Source: DASSFG01 sp035547915 (lineage in GTDB: Bacteria; Planctomycetota; Planctomycetia; Pirellulales; JAICIG01). From it: a stretch of 64,000 nucleotides of DNA. This document shows positions 19,739 through 29,582 of this stretch, one piece after another. The notes under the pieces are model-generated. The model was not told the DNA's origin and did no database searches. It saw nothing but the letters and a program-made list of their open reading frames with translations. The DNA is taken from assembly GCA_035547915.1 (NCBI GenBank), contig DASZTS010000035.1, positions 34,408-98,407 on the forward strand. The letters run 5' to 3'. The position numbers and the translations under genes are program-made. The first letter of the stretch is position 1, and each line of letters begins with the position of its first letter.

Positions 19739-22015
19739 ATGGATAAGCGATTTCTTACCTTTTTGATGCTCTCGACCGTGGTCGTGATTATGAACATCAC
19801 GGTCATGTGGTGGATGAACAAGAATCGCCCCCCCGCGCCGGTGAAAAAGCCCGCCGACGTGGCCAAAGAGCTCGAAAAGGTGGGGAAAGGACCGGGAACC
19901 GAAGTAGCCGAGGACGCGCCGGACGAGAAACCAGAGGCCGCCGGGCCATCCGACACCGAGCGACACGAAGCGAAAGACGCCTGGGAGACACTCGGCTCGG
20001 CCGATCCGGAATCTCCCTATCGCATGCTGGTGACCTTCACCAGCCGCGGCGCCGCCATCGAACGTATCGAACTCAACAGCCCACGGTTCCACGATCTCGA
20101 AGATCGGAGTGGTTACCTCGGACATCTCGAACCGGCCGAGACTAACGATGGCGCCGGGTGCCTGGTCCGCGTCGTCGGTGCGGGCACCCCAGCCGCACGG
20201 GCCGGCTTACAGTCGGGCGACATCATAACTTCGCTGGCCGGCGAAGCCATCAGCGGCCCTAAAACGCTTACCGAAATCTTGCGGCGGCACAATCCGGGTG
20301 ATTCTGTCGAACTGGTCGTCGATCGCGACGGCGAGAAGCAGACACTCACGGCGACGCTCGTCCGACGACCGCTGGAGGTGATCCGTCCGGAGCCGGCCGG
20401 TCTCGGTCCCGAGTTGCGCGATCAGCTCTCGTTCTTGCTTACGTTGCAACAGGTCGGCAACAAAAAGATATCGGACAAGACCGATGAACTGCCGGGCCTG
20501 CGGATGCGGACCACGAATTGGTCGGTGCTGGATCGAGCCGCCGACAAACCCGACGAAGTCTCCTTCGAGTATGTACTCGAACAGCACCAATTGCGCGTCG
20601 TCAAGACGTATCAGTTATCGCGCGCGTCAGGCGCGGAACAGAGCGATATCAACGCGCCGGCCTATCACCTGAACCTACGGATCGAGGTCGAAAACACAGG
20701 CAAGAAACCGAAAGAGGTGGCCTACCGCTTGGACGGCCCCACCGGTTTACCAACCGAGGGTTGGTGGTATTCGATGAGCACCAAGATCGGTCATTCCGGC
20801 TCGCCCGGCGTTCGCGATCTGTCGGTGGCCCGCATTCTCAACGGCCGATTTGCGTACGATCAGGTCAATGCGATCCGTTTCGCCGAGGACGATCTTCCTA
20901 AGGCTTACTCCGATCTCGATCTTGTCTACGCCGGCGTCGACGCCCAATACGTCGCCGTCATGCTGATTCCTCAACACGAGAAGGACTCGCCCGCGAAGTT
21001 CAAGGAATTGCTTCCGTTGCGGGTGGGGCCCGTGCCGGCGGAGAAGAACAAGAAGAAGCTGGTCGACACTTCCTGCCGCTTGATCAGCGAGCTTGCCACG
21101 GTCGAGGCAGAAAAGCCGCTCGTGCAAGAATTTCAAATCTTCGCCGGTCCCAAGCGCCCGGAACTCTTGGAACGGTACGCCCAGCCCTACGGGCTCGACG
21201 AGTTGGTCTACTACGGTTGGTTTGGCTGGGTGTCTCGGCCGATGTTGGCCATCTTGCACTTCTTCTACGGGATCGTCGGCAACTACGGCCTGTCGATCGT
21301 CATGCTCACGGTCCTGGTGCGATCGTGCATGTTCCCGCTCAGCCGCAAGCAGGCGTTGAACGCGGCGAAGATGCAAGAGCTTCAGCCCGAGTTGAAGAAG
21401 CTGGCGGACAAGTACAAGAACCCCGAAGAGCGGATGAAGGCTCAGCGGGATTTCTTCAAGAAGCACAATTACCATCCACTCAGCGGCTGCTTACCGGCCC
21501 TCGTGCAGTTGCCGATTTTTCTGGGGCTATATCGGTCTCTCGCAGTCGACATCGAGCTGCGGCAGGCGCCGCTCATCAGCGAGTCGGTCCGCTGGTGCTC
21601 GAACCTGGGCGCTCCCGATATGCTCTGGTACTGGAAGCCTTACCTGCCGATCGACTTCTTCACCGACGAGGCGGCCGGCTGGTTGGGGCCCTACCTGAAT
21701 GTCTTGCCGCTGGTGACGATCAGCCTGTTCATCGTACAGCAAAAGATGTTTCTGCCGCCGCCCACCGACGAGCAGGCCGCCATGCAGCAGAAGATGATGC
21801 AGTGGATGATGGTCTTCATGGGCGTCATGTTCTTCAAGGTCGCCAGCGGCTTGTGCCTCTATTTCATCGCCTCGAGTCTCTGGGGCATCACGGAACGCAA
21901 ACTGTTGCCCAAGCCCGTGCCCAAGTCCGGCGAAGCGGGATCGGGATTGCCGGCCGCGCCGGGGTCCAACGGAAGCGGTCCGACATCGCGCAAGAAGCCG
22001 CGCTCGCGCAAATGA
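19739..22015 (+). CDS. yidC: Membrane protein insertase YidC with an inserted PDZ domain
   Basis: YidC inserts and folds inner-membrane proteins, alone or with SecYEG. The 758-residue protein has an N-terminal anchor (residues 5-25), then a charged Pro-rich linker, then the periplasmic beta region. Residues 138-209 (GTPAARAGLQSGDIITSLAGE and LVVDRDGEKQTLTATLV) read as a PDZ domain placed inside the periplasmic part, which most bacterial YidC proteins lack. The conserved insertase core begins near 485 (GWFGWVSRPMLAILHFFYG). It carries the conserved arginine-bearing segment MLTVLVRSCMFPLSRKQ, the helical hairpin MQELQPELKKLADKYK, and spans to about 720. The C-terminus is basic (TSRKKPRSRK), suited to ribosome contact. 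The ATG is preceded by no strong Shine-Dalgarno. Confidence 0.95.
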   Translation: MDKRFLTFLMLSTVVVIMNITVMWWMNKNRPPAPVKKPADVAKELEKVGKGPGTEVAEDAPDEKPEAAGPSDTERHEAKDAWETLGSADPESPYRMLVTFTSRGAAIERIELNSPRFHDLEDRSGYLGHLEPAETNDGAGCLVRVVGAGTPAARAGLQSGDIITSLAGEAISGPKTLTEILRRHNPGDSVELVVDRDGEKQTLTATLVRRPLEVIRPEPAGLGPELRDQLSFLLTLQQVGNKKISDKTDELPGLRMRTTNWSVLDRAADKPDEVSFEYVLEQHQLRVVKTYQLSRASGAEQSDINAPAYHLNLRIEVENTGKKPKEVAYRLDGPTGLPTEGWWYSMSTKIGHSGSPGVRDLSVARILNGRFAYDQVNAIRFAEDDLPKAYSDLDLVYAGVDAQYVAVMLIPQHEKDSPAKFKELLPLRVGPVPAEKNKKKLVDTSCRLISELATVEAEKPLVQEFQIFAGPKRPELLERYAQPYGLDELVYYGWFGWVSRPMLAILHFFYGIVGNYGLSIVMLTVLVRSCMFPLSRKQALNAAKMQELQPELKKLADKYKNPEERMKAQRDFFKKHNYHPLSGCLPALVQLPIFLGLYRSLAVDIELRQAPLISESVRWCSNLGAPDMLWYWKPYLPIDFFTDEAAGWLGPYLNVLPLVTISLFIVQQKMFLPPPTDEQAAMQQKMMQWMMVFMGVMFFKVASGLCLYFIASSLWGITERKLLPKPVPKSGEAGSGLPAAPGSNGSGPTSRKKPRSRK

Positions 22016-22235
22016 CGCGGCGTTGATTCCCAATCGTACCGCCCCGACGGCGGCAGCCGTCGAGCCACGATGCGCCCAACTGCCGGCGTGCAAAACGGCT
22101 CCGCGCGTGCTATGCTGATCCGTGGTCTTGGCGGGTGCGCGTTGGCCGAACCCGGAACTGCGACGGCCCGCACGGTTCCCGCAATTCTGCTTCCCGGTTC
22201 TAGCGGGGCCGAATCGACCGCACGGAACAGAGCGT

Positions 22236-25200
22236 ATGGCACAGAAGAAGCAATCACCGGCCTGGTTGCCGCGTGGCGACGCGCCACCCCGTGTCGCCGA
22301 GTTCGACGAGCAGCTCTGGCCCGTCAACGTGCTGCTGTTCATGTTCGCCGCTTGCGTGGCTGCGGTGATCGTCGTCTACAGCGATTTCGCTGCTCCCCGC
22401 TGGTTGGCCAACGGTTGGTGTCATCTCGGGGCGCTGGCCGCGATCGTAATGGCATTGGCGTGGGGAATCGCGCGGCTCGGTCGCCGCGGGCAGCGTCGCA
22501 TGCAGTTGGGGGTCTTTCTCAGCCTCCTCGTGCATCTTTGGTTGTCATTGCTCAGTTGCAACGTCTATTTGAGCGCCATCGCCCAGCGCGAGAAAGATGC
22601 GGTGGAATCGGTGCTTGAAGAGCCGGCTCCGGTCACACTGCCGGACTATCATCAGGCGGAAGAAGCGACCGATGATATTACCGATCCCACGCTCAACACT
22701 CCCGTCGAGATGCCGTTGCCGGAGACGGAACAGGAGATCGAGCGGACGGAAGAGACCAAGAAAGAGCAAGAGCGGCCGGCGGAGATCGAGCCCGAATTGC
22801 GGGCGCTGCCGACAACCGTGTCGTTGGACCGGGCCGAGATGTCGGCGCCGCGTCGCGCCGATGAAATGGGGGGCCAGCAGATCAGTCGGCAAGAGCGGCG
22901 GCTCGCCGACACCAGCGAGCAGGCAGCCATGCCGCAAATCGAGGAAGGCCGCGAACAGGTCACGGAATCGAGCGTTCGTGTAGAGCGATCAGAGTCTCGG
23001 TCGGAGCAAGAGCGTCAACAGATCGCCACCAACTTGCCGACAAGTGAACCCGATGTCCGCTCGCCGACCCGCCAAGCAACACAGGAGATGGCTCCGGCGG
23101 CCGAGGCAATGAGTGTACAGCGTGCCCAGGTGACGGCGACCCTGCGTGACTCCGCCCGCCCGACAACCGACCCGATCAAGGAGTCGGCCCAGGTGCAACC
23201 CTTGGTCACCGCTCAGCGCGACGTACAGCGATCCGACGTGTCGCCGCGCCTTGCACGGCCTTCGCAGCCAACCCGCGAGCCGTCCGTCGTGTCGGTAGAG
23301 ACCGCGGAGCGCCGGCCACGTCAGCCAAATTCGCCGGCACTTCCGCGTGTCGATTCACGGGCAAGCGCACAGCCGGCCCGCGCGTCTCGGCCCACGGAGG
23401 TCGCAAGTGCGACGGTAGCGGCCACGGCGGGGCAAGCAACGGCCGCGCCGCTAAGCGAGCCCACGGAGACGCGCGTCGAACACGTCGGACGGACCGCTGC
23501 GGCGTTGCCCGACGCCTCGGCTCAACCATCGACGGATTCTGTGGCAAGAGCGAACTCTGCCGTTGCGATGCGGAGCGACGCAGTGCCACGCATGGCTGAT
23601 GAGGCGCCGTCGCTTGCTTCGTCGAGCCCATCTCGACCGACGTCCCGCAGTATGTCGATGGCGGGGCAGCGTGAGTCGGACGGTCCGGAGTCGGGCGGAA
23701 TGCCGACCGCGGAATCGACAGCGTCGTCGAGTCAGTCGACCGCCCCGTCGGCGGCAGATGTTGAAGCAGCGACCGCCAGCGTCAGCAAAGCGGCGGGTGG
23801 CGTCGCGGGGCTCACCCGGCAGCAGAATCTCGATACCGAGTTGCCTGGCACGGGTCTGGCCGCACAAGCCCAGTCGGCGGCACGCCGGCCTCAAGCGACG
23901 CAGGCGTTCGATGCCGGCAGTGAAAGTGCCCCCAGCGCCCCAGCTCGCGTCGCCAAGGCGCGGGCGGCCGCCGAGGCGCCGACGGCCAGCATGCCAGCCG
24001 ACGATATCTTCGCCGCCGACATGGCTGGGGCGAAGCTGCCGGCAGAACAAGAAGCAAGCTCGAGCGCCGTGGTCGCACGTATGGCTTCCACCGCGCCGCG
24101 AGCCCAACGCACGGCGGCGACCGGAGCTTCGACGATCGACCAAGGCTCGCCCCAGATTCGTTCGCCGATCGGTGAAGGCCGCACGAGCGGTGGCGGCGAA
24201 CCATCGTTGTCTCGCGACGATTTGCCGGTCAGGGTAGCGAAAGCAGCGTCGGCCGCCAGCGTAGCCGGCAACTCTCGACCACTCGACGTCGACGTTCCCG
24301 GTGCATCGGCAGGCGGCAATCCGTCTTCCGAACCGATGCCTGCCACGGCGGCGATCGGCCGCTCGGCGCCCGCCCCGCCCGCGATCGCCTCGGCCGGAAC
24401 GATGGCCGGATCGATGGAACGCGCGGATCTGGCTGTGGGTGTGGCCGCGGATTCAGTGCGTCGGCAAGAACAAGCGCCCGACGGAGGCCTGCCGTCGGTG
24501 CGTGGCGCGGAGAGCCGATCACGCAGCGAAGGAAACGTCGACGGGCAGGTTGAATTGGCTGCCGCGTTTCAAGTCGCAAGCCCGGCCGGTGGTGCAGCCG
24601 GCGAGCCGGGAGACAGCGAACCGGCGTCGGCGAGTGACGTCGTTCGGCAAACGACGACCGGCCTGCCAACGCGAAACACCGCGACGGAGATGGGCGACGG
24701 AGCACCCTTCGCGGCCAATGCCGTCCCGATCGGCAGCAATTCGGCGCGTCGAACCGTCGGCGCTCCCTCGATCGACGAGGGTGGGACAAGCGGTGCTAGC
24801 CGCGCGCGGACGGCTGGTCCGGCCGGCACGGGCGACACCGCTGTGCCCGAAGCTTTGGTGGGATCGGTCGCGGGCGGTTCGGCCAAGGGTGAGTTGACGA
24901 CGATGGATGAGCTCGGCCACGCGCGTCGGCCTGCCGCGCTGCCCGTGTTGGCGCCCGCGGCCCCAGGAACGGGCGGACTAGGCCCCGAACTGGCGCTCGA
25001 CCTGGGGTTGCCTAGTCGTCGTGCACGGCCCGAAAGCGAGTCAGCCCACCTCGGATCCGGGCGCTTGATTCTCGAGCGCAGCGGCGCGAATCGCGCCGCG
25101 GAGATCCGAGTGCAAGATGTGGCGGTGCCCGGCTTCCGACAGCGAGACCGTCAGCACCGCGAAGAACTCGCTCGTGAGCGCGGAGGTAGCGAGGGGTCGG

Positions 25201-26243
25201 AGCGGGCCGTCGAGATGGGCCTCGATTTCCTGGCACGCCATCAGAATGTCGACGGAAGTTGGAGCCTGCAAAAGTTCTCGCAGGGACGGCCGGGTTACGA
25301 AAACTCCGGCGACGGACAGATGGTGAGTGATACGGCGGCTACCGGCCTGGGGCTGCTCGCTTTCCTCGGCGCGGGCTACACCCACACCGATGGGAAGTAT
25401 CGCCTGGTCGTGGCCCGCGGCTTGAATTACCTGCTCGGCAACCAACGGGCCGACGGCGATCTATTCCTGCCACAAGATGGGAAGTCGAATGTCAACGTTT
25501 GGCTCTACAGTCATGGCATCGCCTCGATCGCACTCTGCGAAGCCTACGGCATGACGCGCGATCCCGAACTGGGCCAACCGGCCCAGCGGGCGCTCGACTT
25601 CATCGTCTATGCCCAGCATCCCATCGACGGAGGCTGGCGATACTCTCCGCGACAGGGAAGCGATACTTCCGTATCGGGTTGGCAACTCATGGCCCTCAAG
25701 AGTGGCGAGTTGGCCGGCCTACGGGTGCCCGCAGCCACTTACACCAAGGTCAGCCACTGGCTCGATGGCGCTCGCGCGAAATCGAACCAGGCCGAATATG
25801 TCTATCGTCCCAAGTCGACGCATGCGCATCAACAAACCGCTAGCCGTGTGATGACGGCGGAGGCGTTGCTCATGCGGCAATACCTGGGTTGGAAGCGAGA
25901 CAATCCTCTCATGACGGCTGGTGCCGATCTGCTCCTGCGCGAATTGCCCGAATGGAGCATCAAGCCCGACTGGCAGCGCGACTCGTATTATTGGTATTAC
26001 GCGACGCAGGTCATGTTCCAGATGGGCGGGCCGCACTGGGACGCCTGGAACGAGCGGCTTCGGCCGCTGCTCGTCGACAAGCAGATTTCCGACGGTCCGC
26101 TCGCCGGAAGTTGGGAGCCCTTGGGCGACGTGCCCGATCGCTGGGGCCGTGAAGGCGGCCGCATCTACGTGACGGCAATGCACCTCTTGATGCTGGAAGT
26201 CTATTACCGGCATCTCCCGCTCTATCGCACGTTGGACGAATGA
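22236..26243 (+). CDS. Giant membrane protein with disordered middle and squalene-cyclase-like C-terminal domain
   Basis: This 1335-residue protein begins with three hydrophobic spans (about 30-50, 60-80 and 88-112). A very long region rich in Ala, Ser, Pro, Arg and Glu (about 130-960) follows and is probably disordered. It ends with an alpha-alpha barrel of the prenyltransferase/squalene cyclase type (about 985-1330), with repeats such as GLDFLARHQNVDGSWSL, GLNYLLGNQRADGD and ALDFIVYAQHPIDGGWRY. The QxxDGSW-type motifs are structural. I see no DxDD acid motif in the region, so it is more likely a binding or scaffold domain than a cyclase. The ATG at 22236 (MAQKKQSPAW) was chosen because earlier codons have no membrane-protein character. 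It follows yidC by 220 bp on the same strand. Confidence 0.82.
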   Translation: MAQKKQSPAWLPRGDAPPRVAEFDEQLWPVNVLLFMFAACVAAVIVVYSDFAAPRWLANGWCHLGALAAIVMALAWGIARLGRRGQRRMQLGVFLSLLVHLWLSLLSCNVYLSAIAQREKDAVESVLEEPAPVTLPDYHQAEEATDDITDPTLNTPVEMPLPETEQEIERTEETKKEQERPAEIEPELRALPTTVSLDRAEMSAPRRADEMGGQQISRQERRLADTSEQAAMPQIEEGREQVTESSVRVERSESRSEQERQQIATNLPTSEPDVRSPTRQATQEMAPAAEAMSVQRAQVTATLRDSARPTTDPIKESAQVQPLVTAQRDVQRSDVSPRLARPSQPTREPSVVSVETAERRPRQPNSPALPRVDSRASAQPARASRPTEVASATVAATAGQATAAPLSEPTETRVEHVGRTAAALPDASAQPSTDSVARANSAVAMRSDAVPRMADEAPSLASSSPSRPTSRSMSMAGQRESDGPESGGMPTAESTASSSQSTAPSAADVEAATASVSKAAGGVAGLTRQQNLDTELPGTGLAAQAQSAARRPQATQAFDAGSESAPSAPARVAKARAAAEAPTASMPADDIFAADMAGAKLPAEQEASSSAVVARMASTAPRAQRTAATGASTIDQGSPQIRSPIGEGRTSGGGEPSLSRDDLPVRVAKAASAASVAGNSRPLDVDVPGASAGGNPSSEPMPATAAIGRSAPAPPAIASAGTMAGSMERADLAVGVAADSVRRQEQAPDGGLPSVRGAESRSRSEGNVDGQVELAAAFQVASPAGGAAGEPGDSEPASASDVVRQTTTGLPTRNTATEMGDGAPFAANAVPIGSNSARRTVGAPSIDEGGTSGASRARTAGPAGTGDTAVPEALVGSVAGGSAKGELTTMDELGHARRPAALPVLAPAAPGTGGLGPELALDLGLPSRRARPESESAHLGSGRLILERSGANRAAEIRVQDVAVPGFRQRDRQHREELARERGGSEGSERAVEMGLDFLARHQNVDGSWSLQKFSQGRPGYENSGDGQMVSDTAATGLGLLAFLGAGYTHTDGKYRLVVARGLNYLLGNQRADGDLFLPQDGKSNVNVWLYSHGIASIALCEAYGMTRDPELGQPAQRALDFIVYAQHPIDGGWRYSPRQGSDTSVSGWQLMALKSGELAGLRVPAATYTKVSHWLDGARAKSNQAEYVYRPKSTHAHQQTASRVMTAEALLMRQYLGWKRDNPLMTAGADLLLRELPEWSIKPDWQRDSYYWYYATQVMFQMGGPHWDAWNERLRPLLVDKQISDGPLAGSWEPLGDVPDRWGREGGRIYVTAMHLLMLEVYYRHLPLYRTLDE

Positions 26244-26308
26244 GCCGACGACGGCATGCATTCTCAGCAAGACTGAGGAAGCAAAGGGCGCCGAAAGTCT
26301 GAACGGCA

Positions 26309-26857
26309 TTAACTTAGAGCAGGTGGTGCCTCATCACCAGCTTCTGGCGACAAGCTTTCCGGCGCGCCTTTCACCCGTCCGGTGCGCGATAGCCGCCACT
26401 CGCGAGCGAGCCCGATCAGGACACCCGCGAAGGCGCCAAGTACCGCGCCCAACGTGAGCATGATTCCGCCACCAGCCACCAGTCGGATCAGGTTCGGCAG
26501 ATACATGGATGCGCCGGGTTGCTTGTTACCCTTGATCGCCAGCGCGATGAGAAATGGTATTGCGATCTGGGCCATGAAGAATGCACCATAGCCCGCGCCT
26601 TTCCAGGCCGACGGTAGGACGTGACGCGACCCACGCGAATGACGCCGAAGGCGTCGCCCGGAACAAGCCGTGAAGATGGCAGCATAGATCATTGCCAGCG
26701 CAAGCATATTGAGGAAGGTGAATGCGCCGCGGACGCCTTCATTTGGATTCAACGCATCTCGAAAGAACATCCTCGAAAGCAGGATCGGGCTGACCAGAAG
26801 TGGCAGCAGGAGAAGCGAGCCGAGCGTAAAGCGAAACCTGCTAGCGGTCCCTGGCAT
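26309..26857 (-). CDS. Polytopic membrane protein with FxFTLxxLL leader
   Basis: This 182-residue protein opens MPGTASRFRFTLGSLLLL, a variant of the FxFSLRxLL leader that recurs in this window. It has four hydrophobic segments: about 12-28, 45-65, 90-112 and 124-150. The C-terminal tail is hydrophilic and acidic. I do not recognise a family. It lies downstream of the small cytochrome gene on the same strand (45 bp), so the two may be cotranscribed, and it converges on the giant membrane protein gene. Confidence 0.7.
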   Translation of the reverse strand: MPGTASRFRFTLGSLLLLPLLVSPILLSRMFFRDALNPNEGVRGAFTFLNMLALAMIYAAIFTACSGRRLRRHSRGSRHVLPSAWKGAGYGAFFMAQIAIPFLIALAIKGNKQPGASMYLPNLIRLVAGGGIMLTLGAVLGAFAGVLIGLAREWRLSRTGRVKGAPESLSPEAGDEAPPALS

Positions 26858-26902
26858 GGCCGATGTCTAGCCGACTCGGGCAGAGAAGGAGTCGTCGGGC
26901 TG

Positions 26903-27259
26903 TTAGCCGTTTGCGCCCGGCAACTTTCCCTGCCTGATGAGTTCGATGAACGTCTCCCCCGATGGTGATTTCTCGTTCTCGATCTTGCCGAGCGCTTTAT
27001 CGATATCCGCTCTGGCCTTTTCGTTCTTGGCAATGACCTTGCTCAGAGCGATGCCGTAGGAGTTGCGTTCCTTCTTCATCTCACTGACGTGACAGACGGA
27101 ACATTTCGTTTCGTCGAGCAGCTTGGCGTAACCGGGACCTCCTACGTTGGCATACTTTTCTTTGAACTCTTCGAAATACGGCTTCCGAGCGATAGCCGGT
27201 TGTGAGGAACCGACAGACAGCAAAACGGCAAGGACAGCGAGTCGAATCGACGTTCTCAT
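26903..27259 (-). CDS. Small exported c-type cytochrome-like protein
   Basis: The 118-residue protein has a signal peptide (MRTSIRLAVLAVLLSVGSSQPAIA, residues 1-24; cleavage after AIA). A single haem-attachment site CSVCH is at residues 53-57. The rest is charged and helical (KKERNSYGIALSKVIAKNEK). No distal methionine is obvious, so its redox role is unproven. Similar small CxxCH proteins are common in Planctomycetes. It is divergent from the exported hydrolase-like gene at 27594. Confidence 0.78.
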   Translation of the reverse strand: MRTSIRLAVLAVLLSVGSSQPAIARKPYFEEFKEKYANVGGPGYAKLLDETKCSVCHVSEMKKERNSYGIALSKVIAKNEKARADIDKALGKIENEKSPSGETFIELIRQGKLPGANG

Positions 27260-27593
27260 GTTCGTGGCTCCTTGGATCCCTCAACCCACAAGGCCATTAG
27301 ACCGCGCCCAAACGGAAGGATAAAGCGTTGCGGATACTGTTCGCACCACATTTTCGCGTTCGCAGCCGATCACGAAATCATCCCACGTTCGTTCCAAGCA
27401 GGAAAAGATTGCCACGGAAGTAGAATCGCGGGCTGGTTCGGACCAGGCAAACTTTAGCCGGCACGGCAGCGGTGCGCCGGCGTGCGATGCGCAATTGATC
27501 CGGTCGCGCGGGACCCACCTTCGATACGCAACAATTTACGCATTCAAACCGAAAAAAAGGGAATGGGCGTCATCGTAAGCGTCGTGGTCCGCC
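27260..27593. other. Divergent intergenic region, no gene seen
   Basis: These 334 bp separate the divergent cytochrome and hydrolase-like genes and must contain both promoters. I see no convincing -35/-10 pair, no structured RNA and no coding frame with family character. Confidence 0.4.
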
Positions 27594-28607
27594 ATGAATC
27601 TCCAGACCCTCGGTTTGCTGCTCTTATTCGTTTGCACGGCAACGAATACCGCGCGGGCCATTGGCGGCCGCGGCGATGACGGTCCGCCGCCGCCGGGATG
27701 CGAAAAATGCGGCGAATACTGGCGCGTGACCTATTTTTGCGCGCCGATCTGCGGATGTTACGACCCCAGCGTCCTGGAATTCTCTGTCTACGATGCCTGC
27801 CACGACCGCTGGGTCCGCTCGAGTATCGAAGCTTTTCTGGCAGGCGACGACGGGAATGTTTCCACCTGTTTCTTCCTGCCAGGCTTCGAGCCCGGTCGTA
27901 AAACCGACCCGCAGGAATTCGTCGAGAATGCCACCAAGGGCGGTTGGCTGATCTACAACCGCGTGGCGCCGCGCGACCGGCCCTTTCGCATGGTCTTGTG
28001 GGCCTGGCCGGCGGATCGCGACCAGGGCGAACGGATGCTGGTCAATATGCGCGAAAAACTCCGCCTGGCCGAACAATACGGCTGGTATCTGGCCTGGATG
28101 GTCGATCAGATGCATCCCGACGTTCCCATCGGGTTTGTCTCCGATAGCCTCGGCGCCCCCTGCTTGACCGGAGCGTTGCACCTGCTGGGCGGCGGCCAGA
28201 TCTCCGGCAGCACGTTGCCGCGGGTGCATCCCACGCGATCGCCACCCTCGGTCGCCATGATGGCCAGCACGATGGACAATACGTATCTATCAGTGAATGG
28301 CCGGCACGGGCAGGCCCTCTCGGCAGTCGACAAGATCCTGATCACCGTCAACCCCAGAGACCGCATGCTGAAGCTCTACGTGGCCGCGCACATCGGCACC
28401 AGCAGGTCGCTCGGCGCGACGGGCATTGCCGGCAGCCTTGGCCCCTATCGCGATCGCGTGCGCTACCTGTACGTCGAGCCCTACATCGGCGGCCACCACT
28501 TCTGGACTGCCTACCTCCGCAGTCCTCCCATCGTCGCCGCCTTTCGGCCCTACGCCTTCCCGGCCCCGCAGCCCGCCGGCCCTTTGCGGTGGAACAATCT
28601 GCAGTAG
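27594..28607 (+). CDS. Exported cysteine-containing alpha/beta-hydrolase-like protein
   Basis: This 337-residue protein has a signal peptide (MNLQTLGLLLLFVCTATNTARA). A Cys-rich start follows (CEKCGEYWRVTYFCAPICGCY). The middle resembles an alpha/beta hydrolase with an elbow-like GFVSDSLGAPCLTGAL and a preceding LWAWPAD strand. The usual GxSxG is altered, so whether Ser in SDSLG is a nucleophile is uncertain. HHFWTAYLRSPPIVAAFRPY closes the domain. Similar exported proteins occur in Planctomycetes as alpha/beta hydrolases of unknown substrate. It is a single gene converging on a thioredoxin-like gene. Confidence 0.68.
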   Translation: MNLQTLGLLLLFVCTATNTARAIGGRGDDGPPPPGCEKCGEYWRVTYFCAPICGCYDPSVLEFSVYDACHDRWVRSSIEAFLAGDDGNVSTCFFLPGFEPGRKTDPQEFVENATKGGWLIYNRVAPRDRPFRMVLWAWPADRDQGERMLVNMREKLRLAEQYGWYLAWMVDQMHPDVPIGFVSDSLGAPCLTGALHLLGGGQISGSTLPRVHPTRSPPSVAMMASTMDNTYLSVNGRHGQALSAVDKILITVNPRDRMLKLYVAAHIGTSRSLGATGIAGSLGPYRDRVRYLYVEPYIGGHHFWTAYLRSPPIVAAFRPYAFPAPQPAGPLRWNNLQ

Positions 28608-28731
28608 ACTCGAATTGAAGCAATCGCCGCGCGAAAGCACCCGGCAACGGCCGGCGTCCGCGCCGACGCGTCACGGTCCGATGATCTTTTTCGGCAACAC
28701 CCGACGGAGTTTGGCCACGGTCGAAGGGAGA

Positions 28732-29364
28732 TCAGCAGCCGCGATCAAGGACATCACAAAGCGTCTTCGCCAGTTCATCGATACGATGATGTAACCGGGC
28801 GCCACCGTCGTTCCAGATCACGCGCCCGTCGCGGCCGATGACGACTAACATGGGATACGTGTCGGCCAACCACGTTTTCAGGAATGGTTCGGCGTCGCAG
28901 AGGACCGGGCCGGAAAGCCGGTGATTCGTGCAATAAGCGTCGGCCGTCGATCGGTTGTCGGGCGTGATACTGAGTACGACCACGCCCTTGGCCTCGTACC
29001 TCTCACCGATGGCTTTGATGTCAGAGGCCATGACTTGGCAGTACGGACACCAGTTTGCCCACACATCGACGATAACGACCTGCCCCTTGAAATCGTCCCA
29101 CGTCCGCGCCTCTCCTCGTAACCAGTCTGTGCTGGGCAGCGGGGGCGGTTCATCACCGGGCACACACCCCGGAACGCCAAGCGGAGGGGGAACGGGAATG
29201 ACCGTCCGTGCAGGGCCGACGATCCGCTGCCGCCAACTGCCGTCGAATTTAGCCCGATTCCCGATCTGAAACCCGATCATGAACATCCCTGCGGAGCCCG
29301 CAACGGCCCCCAGCGACCAGAAGAGCACCATCCCACGAGTTGTCCGCCAGAAGCGCCCCGTCAT
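28732..29364 (-). CDS. Membrane-anchored thioredoxin-like (TlpA/ResA-type) protein
   Basis: The 210-residue protein has an N-terminal membrane anchor (about residues 12-32), a proline-rich linker and a thioredoxin fold with the active site WCPYC in DVWANWCPYCQVMA. The cis-proline is in DTYPMLVVIG. Such proteins reduce or oxidise periplasmic disulfides, often for cytochrome c maturation, but the partner is not known. Its ATG overlaps the stop of the 73-residue gene upstream as ATGA (29361-29364), so translation is coupled. Confidence 0.86.
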   Translation of the reverse strand: MTGRFWRTTRGMVLFWSLGAVAGSAGMFMIGFQIGNRAKFDGSWRQRIVGPARTVIPVPPPLGVPGCVPGDEPPPLPSTDWLRGEARTWDDFKGQVVIVDVWANWCPYCQVMASDIKAIGERYEAKGVVVLSITPDNRSTADAYCTNHRLSGPVLCDAEPFLKTWLADTYPMLVVIGRDGRVIWNDGGARLHHRIDELAKTLCDVLDRGC

Positions 29365-29582
29365 CCCCTCACCGATCGAACCCAGTCGGCGGCACGCCTA
29401 TGTTGTTCCGACGCTTTCATCATGTACCATTCGTGGCGTTGCGGGCTCTCTCGTACTGCCTCGCGCGCGCTGGTCGCCGTATCAGCGGACGGCGGTAAGT
29501 CGACCACCAGATAGCCGAACGCGTGAATCAGGATACTGCTGGTGAGCAAGCCAAGTGCAAATGCCGCCGCGCGTAAACACAT
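29361..29582 (-). CDS. Small exported or membrane protein coupled to the thioredoxin-like gene
   Basis: This 73-residue protein starts MCLRAAAFALGLLTSSILIH, which forms one hydrophobic segment, and has a charged C-terminus (QRHEWYMMKASEQHRRAADW). It has no recognisable family. I chose the ATG at 29582; the in-frame upstream extension is Arg-rich and atypical. It overlaps the next gene by 4 nt (ATGA), which suggests a two-gene operon with a redox protein. It may be an accessory subunit, but that is inference from position only. Confidence 0.55.
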   Translation of the reverse strand: MCLRAAAFALGLLTSSILIHAFGYLVVDLPPSADTATSAREAVRESPQRHEWYMMKASEQHRRAADWVRSVRG

